Both the position numbers and the translations under genes were made by a program. Of a stretch of DNA of 64,000 nucleotides, positions 58,125 through 64,000 are shown piece by piece. The first letter of the stretch is position 1. The number at the start of each line of letters is the position of its first letter. Under the pieces are notes generated by a model. It worked only from the letters and a program-made list of their open reading frames with translations. It was not told the DNA's origin and did no database searches. Source of the stretch: JBICIG01 sp043101605 (GTDB lineage: Bacteria; Planctomycetota; Phycisphaerae; Phycisphaerales; UBA1924); assembly GCA_043101605.1 (NCBI GenBank), contig JBICIG010000063.1, forward strand, positions 1-64,000, written 5' to 3'.

Positions 58125-59185
58125 CGCGCGCCTCCCCCGCCGCCCCGCTGCGGAGCGTTGCCCGGACGGGTGCCCGGGCTGATCGAGGGGCTGCCGCGCC
58201 GCGCGCCGTCGCGTCCGCCGGGAACGAACCCGCCGCCACCCGCCGCGCCGCCGCCGCCGCCGCCCGTACCGCCGGTCTCCGCGCCGCCACCGCCGCTGAC
58301 TTCACTCGAGCCGCGTCCGTCATCCTCGACCACGCCCGTGACGACCTGCTCGGCCGCGACCGACCACCCGATCTCGAACATCCAGTTCGCGTACAGCCCC
58401 GAGGTCATCGCCACCTCGACCTCGACATACGCCGGCAGGTCGCCCTGCCAGGTCGCGCGGAAGTCCACCTTCCGCTGCTCGTCGTCGTAGACCTGCCAGC
58501 GCATCCGCTCGATGCCCTGCATCAGCAGAATCGCCTGCTTGTCGCGGTCGTTCTCGAAGACATCGAAGAACGCCGACCCGTCGGCCAGCACGGGCCTCCA
58601 CCACAGCGCCCACGCCCGCGGATCGGTCGGATCCGGGCGCAGCTCCAGCACGCCGCGCGTCGCCAGCCGCGTCGCGCGCACCACCGCACGCTCCTCGCGC
58701 GACAGCCGCGCCGGCAGGTCGTACCCGCCCGGCGGGCGACCGGTCACGATCTCGAACGATTGCACGCCACCGGTCGTGTCGGGCAGGCCCCGGCTGGAAT
58801 CGAAGGTCGCCAGGAAACCGCCGAGGTTCTCGTCGATCCCCAGGATCATCCGAGCCCGTTCGACCTGCGCGTTGAGCGTCGCCGCATCCGGCTCGTCCGG
58901 CGCCGCCCCGTCCTCCTCGGCCTGCTCGTCCTCCTCGGCGGCCGTCGACTCTGCCGGCTTGGGCGTGTTGCTGACGATCACCGTGCCGAAGACATCCTGC
59001 AGCAGATTGTGCAGCGTGCCCATCTGCGAGACATGGATGTGCCGTCGCGTCATCGTCTCCTCGACGCGCGTCAGCATCCCCAGCACCGCCGCCGAGCCCG
59101 CGACCACCAGCCCGCCGAGCGTGGTGGCGAAGACCATCTCCAGCAGCGTGAAGCCCGCGCGGGAGCGCGGCCGCCGAGCCGTCAT
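58121..59185 (-). CDS. gspJ: GspJ-like minor pseudopilin
   Basis: 354 residues. Leader RRPRSRAG, then FTLLEMVFATTLGGLVVAGS with Glu5. The globular domain is interrupted by an acidic insertion (STAAEEDEQAEEDGAAPDEP near 81-100). It continues with GVLELRPDPTDPRAWALWW and IERMRWQVYDDEQRKVDFRA near 225-245, a strand pair found in GspJ. The last 60 residues are a Gly-rich run with a Pro/Ser/Arg end. The start shares bases with the stop of the GspI-like gene. GspI, GspJ and GspK would form the pseudopilus tip. Confidence 0.8.
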   Translation of the reverse strand: MTARRPRSRAGFTLLEMVFATTLGGLVVAGSAAVLGMLTRVEETMTRRHIHVSQMGTLHNLLQDVFGTVIVSNTPKPAESTAAEEDEQAEEDGAAPDEPDAATLNAQVERARMILGIDENLGGFLATFDSSRGLPDTTGGVQSFEIVTGRPPGGYDLPARLSREERAVVRATRLATRGVLELRPDPTDPRAWALWWRPVLADGSAFFDVFENDRDKQAILLMQGIERMRWQVYDDEQRKVDFRATWQGDLPAYVEVEVAMTSGLYANWMFEIGWSVAAEQVVTGVVEDDGRGSSEVSGGGGAETGGTGGGGGGAAGGGGFVPGGRDGARRGSPSISPGTRPGNAPQRGGGGGAR

Positions 59186-59817
59186 CACTGCCGCTCCACA
59201 TTCTGCAGGAACTCGGTGATGAACTGGTTCCGCTTGGTCGGATCCTCGTACAGCCGCTGGATCGAATCCGGGTTGCGGTTCCGCGCGATCGGGTCCATCA
59301 CCCGCACCAGCGTGCTCTGCGGCACACCCGCCACCGGCGCCGCCGCGCCCCCGGAGTGCTCGCTCAGCCACACCGTCACATTGATCTGCACGAACCGGTC
59401 GCGCCGCACGCCCGACTGCCGGCTGCTCCCCTGCCGCGCCCGCCGCACCCCCTCGCTCTCATCGAGCCGGATCGGCTCGAGCGACGAGGTCCAGCGGTAC
59501 AGGCTCCGCCCGTACGCGATCGGCTCGGACTGGCTGGGCATGTCCGACCCGCCGTCCACATGCGCATACGAATCGAGGTACATCAAAAGCAGACGGCTGG
59601 CGAGCTCCGTCGCCGCGAGCTGCTGCTGCTCGCGGTCCTGTCGGCTTTGGACATAATTGACCGCGGTCATCACCGTCGCCGTCAGCAGCGCCAGCGCCGA
59701 GACCGCGAAGATCACCTCGAGAAAGGTCAGCCCGCGCCGCGCCGCCACACGCGCCCCGGCCCGGCCCCCGGCCCGGCCCTCGCCCCCGGCCCGGATTGTC
59801 GGCCGAGCCGCACGCAT
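59185..59817 (-). CDS. gspI: GspI-like minor pseudopilin
   Basis: 210 residues. The leader is unusually long and Gly/Ala/Arg-rich, ending VAARRG, followed by LTFLEVIFAVSALALLTATV with Glu5. The globular domain includes LASRLLLMYLDSYAHVDGG near 67-85 and INVTVWLSEHSGG. A GTG at 59748 would give a normal five-residue leader and may be the real start; the DNA between the two starts is a low-complexity GGCCGGGGC tract. Three bases separate it from the GspG gene. Confidence 0.78.
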   Translation of the reverse strand: MRAARPTIRAGGEGRAGGRAGARVAARRGLTFLEVIFAVSALALLTATVMTAVNYVQSRQDREQQQLAATELASRLLLMYLDSYAHVDGGSDMPSQSEPIAYGRSLYRWTSSLEPIRLDESEGVRRARQGSSRQSGVRRDRFVQINVTVWLSEHSGGAAAPVAGVPQSTLVRVMDPIARNRNPDSIQRLYEDPTKRNQFITEFLQNVERQ

Positions 59818-59820
59818 GGG

Positions 59821-60249
59821 TCAGGTGCCCTTGTTCCAGTAATCGATGTCGTCCTCGGTCCCCACTTCCTTGTCGGGCCCGCCCGAGAGAAGCTGGAACG
59901 GGTTGCCCGCGACCGTCTGCGTCGGGGAGAAGTAGAAAGGCTGCCCCCACGCATCCGTGAGCGCCTTGTCCTCGAGAAACTTCTCCTGCACCAGCACGCT
60001 CAGCGTCGCCGGGTAGTTCGACTGGTGGTTCAGCGCGTAGTCCTTCAACGCCGTCCCGATCGTCTCCAGGCTCGCCTGCGTCGCGCGGATGTTCGCACGC
60101 TCGCTGGCGCCGAAGATGTTCACCGCCGCGACGGCCATCAGCACCCCGATGATCGCCAGCACCAGCGTGATCTCCAGAAGCGAGAACGCACGCCGGGCGG
60201 CGAACCGGATCGGACGGACGGGCTTGGTCTGGTTCATCATCTCGTTCAT
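59821..60249 (-). CDS. gspG: GspG-like major pseudopilin
   Basis: 142 residues. Leader MNEMMNQTKPVRPIRFAARR-A, then FSLLEITLVLAIIGVLMAVA with Glu5. The short globular domain is typical of GspG: TIGTALKDYALNHQSNYPAT near 63-82, LTDAWGQPFYFSP near 97-109, and a C-terminal calcium-site-like loop KEVGTEDDIDYWN. It heads the row of pseudopilin genes. Alternative starts at Met4 or Met5 change only the leader. Confidence 0.9.
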   Translation of the reverse strand: MNEMMNQTKPVRPIRFAARRAFSLLEITLVLAIIGVLMAVAAVNIFGASERANIRATQASLETIGTALKDYALNHQSNYPATLSVLVQEKFLEDKALTDAWGQPFYFSPTQTVAGNPFQLLSGGPDKEVGTEDDIDYWNKGT

Positions 60250-60548
60250 CTCAAAAAGACTGGCCTCGGTTCGGGTCGCGTGGCATCCGGCACGGGCGCG
60301 GCTTCCGGATCCACTCCTACCGGCACGACGCCCGGGTGTTGCTGCTCATCGCCCCGCGTTCGAGAACCATTCTAGAGGAGCCCGGCGGGCCCGGTGAGGA
60401 ACGCCCCTGCCCGCCCTCGATTGCCGCGACGCCCCCGAATGCGGGATTCCACCCACCGACCGGCGTTTCCGGACATACGCCGGACACCCGAGCCCGGTTC
60501 AACCACCCCAAGCCCCGCCCGCCAAACGCGCCCGCCGAACGCCGCCTC
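60250..60548. other. Gap between gspF and gspG
   Basis: 299 bases with no gene. On the minus strand TAGAAT at 60374-60369 is a fair -10 element, though no clear -35 lies upstream of it. A second promoter for the pseudopilin genes is possible. No terminator was seen after gspF. Confidence 0.4.
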
Positions 60549-61751
60549 CTAAAACGCCTGACTTGTCGCCTTGATCAGCGGCACCATGATCGCCAGCATC
60601 AGCGTCCCCACGAAGCTGAACAGGATCAGCAGCAGGATCGGCTCGAGCGCCGCCAGCAGCCTCGCCGCCCGCTTGTCCACCTCGTCGGACATGTCCTGCG
60701 CCAGCGTGTCGAACGCCGACTCCAGGTCCCCCGCCCGCTCGGCGGCGATCAGCAGCCGACGCGTCGCCAGCGGGAAGGTCTCCACATCATCGATCAACTG
60801 CCGCAGCACCCCGCCCTCGACCAGCCGATCCCGCAGCCGCGTCAGCTCCTTCCGAAGCGACGGATGCCCCAGCGCGTGCACCGACACCGACAACGCATCG
60901 GCCAGCGGCACGCCCGAACGCGTCATCGCCGCCATCACCGAGAAGAACCGCGCCGACTCCTGCGCCAGCAGCACATCCCGCATCAGCGGCAGCCGGCGCG
61001 CAAAGCCCGTGATCCCGCCCCCCACCTTCTCCCGCATCGCCACCAGCACCAGCAACAGCCCCATCACCCCCAAGAGCAGAAACAACCACTGCGTCCGCAG
61101 AAAGTCCCCCACCCCGATGACCACCTTGGTCAGCGCGGGCAGCTCCACCTGCGACTGCTCGAGGGCGCTCCCGATCTTCGGCACGATCCAGGTCAGCATG
61201 AACACCCCGACGCCCAGCCCGATCAGCAGCACGATCAGCGGGTAGATCATCAGCGTCGCCGCCTTGCCCGACACCGCCAGTTGCCGTCGCGCCGTCACCG
61301 CCAGCTGCTGCGACGCCCCGGCCAGGTCGCCCGATCGCTCGGCCGCCCGGTAGATCGCCACCGTCACCGTGTCGAACGACCCCACCCGCTTGCAAGCGTC
61401 GGCGAACGATGTCCCCTGCGCCACCAGTTCGCGGATCCGCTTGATTCGCGCCGACGCCGCCGGCCGCACCGTCTGGGCCGTCACCTCCAGCGCCTCGACC
61501 AGCGGCACGCCCCGGCTGAGAAGCTGGGCCAACTGCTCATTGAGCACCGCGTGGTCCTTGAGCGTCAGCTTCTTCTCGCTCGCCAGCCACGCCGGCAGGC
61601 GCCAGCTCCGCAGCAGCACCAGCTTGTCACGCCGCAGCGTCTCGGCCAGCGCCCGCTCGCTCGCCGCCTGGCGCACGCCGAAGCTCCGCCCGCCCGTCGG
61701 CTTGGACGCCATGTAAAAGAAAGGCGGGCTGGCGTGGGAGATCCGGGTCAT
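60549..61751 (-). CDS. gspF: Type II secretion/type IV pilus inner-membrane platform protein GspF
   Basis: 400 residues. Two GspF domains, each with a membrane helix pair. The first half has LNEQLAQLLSRGVPLVEALE near 69-88, a long hydrophobic stretch IYPLIVLLIGLGVGVFMLTW near 171-190 and FLLLGVMGLLLVLV. The second repeats FFSVMAAMTRSGVPLADALS near 265-284 and ends LEPILLLILFSFVGTLMLAI. The N-terminus FFYMASKPTGGRSFG aligns with the FxYxAxDxxGR start of the family, which fixes the ATG at 61751. It should interact with a GspE ATPase not found in the window. Confidence 0.92.
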   Translation of the reverse strand: MTRISHASPPFFYMASKPTGGRSFGVRQAASERALAETLRRDKLVLLRSWRLPAWLASEKKLTLKDHAVLNEQLAQLLSRGVPLVEALEVTAQTVRPAASARIKRIRELVAQGTSFADACKRVGSFDTVTVAIYRAAERSGDLAGASQQLAVTARRQLAVSGKAATLMIYPLIVLLIGLGVGVFMLTWIVPKIGSALEQSQVELPALTKVVIGVGDFLRTQWLFLLLGVMGLLLVLVAMREKVGGGITGFARRLPLMRDVLLAQESARFFSVMAAMTRSGVPLADALSVSVHALGHPSLRKELTRLRDRLVEGGVLRQLIDDVETFPLATRRLLIAAERAGDLESAFDTLAQDMSDEVDKRAARLLAALEPILLLILFSFVGTLMLAIMVPLIKATSQAF

Positions 61752-61920
61752 CGCTCGCCAAGTCTAGTGCCTCTGCTTCGCTCCACCGGGGCCCAACGCC
61801 CGTCCCCCGCGATCCATTGCCCCGCCCCTTGCTTTCCTGCAGGTCCGGATACCATCCCGCGTTCGCCCGGAGCCGGGCCCCGCTTCTTTCCCGGGGCGCG
61901 TCCGCGCGAGGAGGGCCGCG

Positions 61921-62961
61921 ATGCGAGCGCTGATCAAGCACCACCCCGGCGAGGGACTCGCCTTCACCAACGACCGCCCCACGCCCGAGATCGGGCCCCG
62001 TGATGTCCTTGTCCGCGTCTCCAAAGCCGGGATCTGCGGCACCGACCGCCACATCTGGCAGTGGGACGAGTGGGCCGCCGGACGCATCCCCGTCGGCATC
62101 GTCACCGGGCACGAGTTCGTCGGCGTCGTCGAAGCCGTCGGCGAAGCCGTCACCGCCGTCAAGCCCGGGCAGCGCGTCAGCGCCGAAGGCCACATGACCA
62201 AAGGCACCGACTACCTCTCACGCACCGGCAACGCCCACATCGCCCGCGACACCCAGATCTTCGGCATCGACCGCGACGGCTGCTTCGCCGACTTCATCTC
62301 CGTCCCCGAGTCCAATGTCTGGCCCGTCCACCCCGACATCCCCGACCGCTTCGCCGCCATCTTCGACCCGCTCGGCAACGCCGTCCACACCGTCATGGAA
62401 GCGGGCGTCAGCGCCAAGAGCGTCCTCATCTCCGGCGTCGGCATCATCGGGCTCATGGCCGTCACCGTCGCCCGGGCCGCCGGCGCCGCCCGCATCTACG
62501 CCACCGATGTCAACCCCCCGCGCCTCGAACTGGCCCGCAAGCTCGGCGCCACCGCCGCCTTCGACGCCAGCAACGAGCCCGACTGGATCAAGGAGGTCCG
62601 CAGGGAAACCCGCGGCGAGGGCGTCGATGTCCTCCTCGAAATGTCCGGCGCCGAACCCGCCATCGACCAGGGTTTCCAGGCCCTCCGCAACGGCGGCCGC
62701 GCCGCGCTGCTTGGCCTCCCCGCCAAGCCCGTCACCTTCGACTTCAACGACAACATCATCTTCAAGGGCTGCACCGTCCTGGGCATCAACGGCCGCCGCA
62801 TGTGGGAGACCTGGTACCAGATGGAGCAACTCCTGCTCTCGGGCCGCCTCGACCTCGACGACATCGTCACCCACGAATACCCGCTCGAACAGTTCGAGAC
62901 CGCCTTCGAAACCATGATCTCGGGGCGGGGGATCAAGGTCCTCCTGGGCATCAACGGGTAA
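61921..62961 (+). CDS. L-threonine 3-dehydrogenase-like zinc dehydrogenase lacking the structural zinc site
   Basis: 346 residues, medium-chain dehydrogenase/reductase. Strong Tdh features: AGICGTDRHIWQWDEWA at 36-52 with catalytic Cys39 and the Thr-Asp-His relay, GHEFVG with His64 and Glu65, AIFDPLGNAVHTVM near 146, the NAD-binding SGVGIIGLMAV near 171, and GGRAALLGLP near 260. The lobe that normally holds the four-cysteine structural zinc has no cysteine at all: positions equivalent to E. coli Cys93, 96, 99 and 107 are Lys94, Asp97, Ser100 and Ala108. The catalytic site is intact. A 2-amino-3-ketobutyrate ligase partner is not adjacent. GAGGAGGGCCGCG precedes the ATG. Confidence 0.88.
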   Translation: MRALIKHHPGEGLAFTNDRPTPEIGPRDVLVRVSKAGICGTDRHIWQWDEWAAGRIPVGIVTGHEFVGVVEAVGEAVTAVKPGQRVSAEGHMTKGTDYLSRTGNAHIARDTQIFGIDRDGCFADFISVPESNVWPVHPDIPDRFAAIFDPLGNAVHTVMEAGVSAKSVLISGVGIIGLMAVTVARAAGAARIYATDVNPPRLELARKLGATAAFDASNEPDWIKEVRRETRGEGVDVLLEMSGAEPAIDQGFQALRNGGRAALLGLPAKPVTFDFNDNIIFKGCTVLGINGRRMWETWYQMEQLLLSGRLDLDDIVTHEYPLEQFETAFETMISGRGIKVLLGING

Positions 62962-63010
62962 CGGAAATCGGCTGGGGCCGCCCGGGCTCCCCCGCTACCA
63001 TGCCCCAGCC

Positions 63011-64000
63011 ATGGACATCAAACCCGACATCCTCGCCGCCGTGGGCAACACGCCCCTCGTCAAGCTCAACAAGGTCGTCCCGCCCAACGCGGCGACCGTC
63101 CTCGCCAAGTGCGAGTTCATGAACCCCTGCGGCGCCATCAAGGACCGCATGGCGGTCCACATCATCCGCAAGGCCGTCGAACGCGGCGAACTCCGCCCCG
63201 GCGGGGTCATCATCGAGAACACCAGCGGCAACACCGGACTCGGCGCCGCCATGGCCGGTGCCGTCCTCGGCTACCGCTGCATCTTCACCATGCCCGACAA
63301 GATGTCCCTCGAGAAGGTCAACATGCTCAAGGCCTTCGGCGCCGAGGTCGTCATCACCCCCACCGATGTCCCGGGCGACTCCCCCGAGCACTATGTCAAT
63401 GTCGCCAAGCGACTCGCCGAAGAAACCCCCGGCGCCTTCTACCTCAACCAGTACCACGCCGCCGACAACATCGAGGCACACGAACTCTCCACCGGGCCCG
63501 AGATCCTCCGACAGACCGACGGCAAGTTCGACGCCTTCGTCACCGCCGCCGGCACCGGGGGCACCCTCTCGGGCGTCGGGCGATGCTTCAAAAAGCACGC
63601 ACCCCATGTCAAGGTCGTCGGCGTCGACCCCCTCGGCTCGGTCCACTACCACCTCTTCCACACCGGCACCATGCCCATCCCCCATGTCTACCTCGTCGAG
63701 GGCGCCGGCGAGGACATCAAGTGCGACGCCATGGACTTCTCCGTCGTCGACGACTTCCGACAGGTCACCGACAAGGAGTCCTTCGTCATGGCCCGACGGC
63801 TCGTCCGCGAGGAAGGCCTCTTCTGCGGCGGGTCCTCGGGCACCAATGTCCACGCCGCCTGCCAGATCGCCAAAGAACTCGGGCCCGGCAAGACCGTCGT
63901 CACCGTCCTCTGCGACTCGGCCACCCGCTACACCACCAAGTACCTCGCCGACGCCTGGATGCGCGACCACGGCATGCTCGGCGACAAGCCCGACCTCGGC
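63011..64000 (+). CDS. PLP-dependent cystathionine beta-synthase/cysteine synthase family protein, 3' end beyond window
   Basis: 330 codons from an ATG at 63011 with no stop before the window edge. Fold-type II PLP enzyme: the Schiff-base lysine Lys44 is in NPCGAIKDRMAVH, the phosphate-binding loop in ENTSGNTGLGAAMAG near 71-85, and GTGGTLSGVGRCFK near 184-197. MPDKMSLEKVNMLKAFGAEV near 98-117 and VGVDPLGSVHYHLF near 207 match cystathionine beta-synthases better than CysK. CBS domains, if present, would lie beyond the edge. It starts 49 bases after the dehydrogenase on the same strand, so both amino acid genes may be one unit. Confidence 0.88.
   Translation, partial: MDIKPDILAAVGNTPLVKLNKVVPPNAATVLAKCEFMNPCGAIKDRMAVHIIRKAVERGELRPGGVIIENTSGNTGLGAAMAGAVLGYRCIFTMPDKMSLEKVNMLKAFGAEVVITPTDVPGDSPEHYVNVAKRLAEETPGAFYLNQYHAADNIEAHELSTGPEILRQTDGKFDAFVTAAGTGGTLSGVGRCFKKHAPHVKVVGVDPLGSVHYHLFHTGTMPIPHVYLVEGAGEDIKCDAMDFSVVDDFRQVTDKESFVMARRLVREEGLFCGGSSGTNVHAACQIAKELGPGKTVVTVLCDSATRYTTKYLADAWMRDHGMLGDKPDLG

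Overview
The window is a very GC-rich bacterial chromosome segment. It most likely comes from a planctomycete of the class Phycisphaerae. The evidence is the C-terminal repeat 'GSSDPN...DGDDFFFFLDAFA' in secreted proteins (called GC-type dockerin in Phycisphaerales), PEP-CTERM-like tails, many prepilin-type leaders, a complete peptidoglycan precursor gene set, and Shine-Dalgarno (SD) sites ahead of ATG, GTG and TTG starts. No insertion sequence, prophage or CRISPR array was seen. It reads as core chromosome with lineage-specific surface proteins.

Layout. 1-1303: C-terminally cut secreted protein. 1509-9292: one minus-strand chemotaxis operon (cheA, cheW, soluble receptor, cheR, cheD, cheY, cheX-like, cheB). 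9.5-12.0 kb: two secreted proteins, the first decayed at its 3' end. 12054-12399: tmRNA (minus). 12.5-16 kb: sulfotransferase, ispD, speD, speE. 16-21 kb (minus): beta-propeller protein, orphan DNA methyltransferase, lexA with a clear terminator, dprA. 22.4-28 kb: queA, then murE-murF-mraY. 28-33 kb (minus): secreted unknown, glycosyltransferase, truA, UPF0316. 33.2 kb: tRNA-Arg. 34.2-38.8 kb (minus): TroABCD/ZnuABC-like metal importer whose two permeases both carry DtxR-type metal-sensor tails, with a palindrome at the promoter. 38.9-42 kb: alkaline phosphatase, small lipoprotein, fibro-slime protein. 42.2-46.1 kb: murA, HPr, EIIA, hibernation factor, DUF502 protein, tRNA-Ile. 46.3-53.3 kb: subtilase, two paralogous PEP-CTERM proteins, a PhoH-like ATPase. 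53.3-61.8 kb (minus): type II secretion/pseudopilin operon. 61.9-64.0 kb: threonine dehydrogenase and a cut cystathionine beta-synthase-like gene.

How the genes work together. The che operon holds a whole signalling circuit including adaptation (CheR, CheB, CheD) and a CheX/CheC-type phosphatase. SpeD and SpeE make spermidine. MurE, MurF, MraY and MurA are successive steps of cell-wall precursor synthesis. HPr, EIIA and HPF resemble the proteobacterial rpoN-hpf-ptsN-npr cluster. The pseudopilin genes provide the inner-membrane and pseudopilus half of a secretion machine; the ATPase (GspE) and secretin (GspD) are not in the window.

The most striking signal is compositional: the tetranucleotide ACGT is almost absent. 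I found only six by eye in 64 kb, where roughly 150-200 would be expected at this base composition. Asp, Asn, His and Tyr codons before Val switch from the preferred C-ending to T-ending forms, which avoids it. The second is the pair of permease-metalloregulator fusions.
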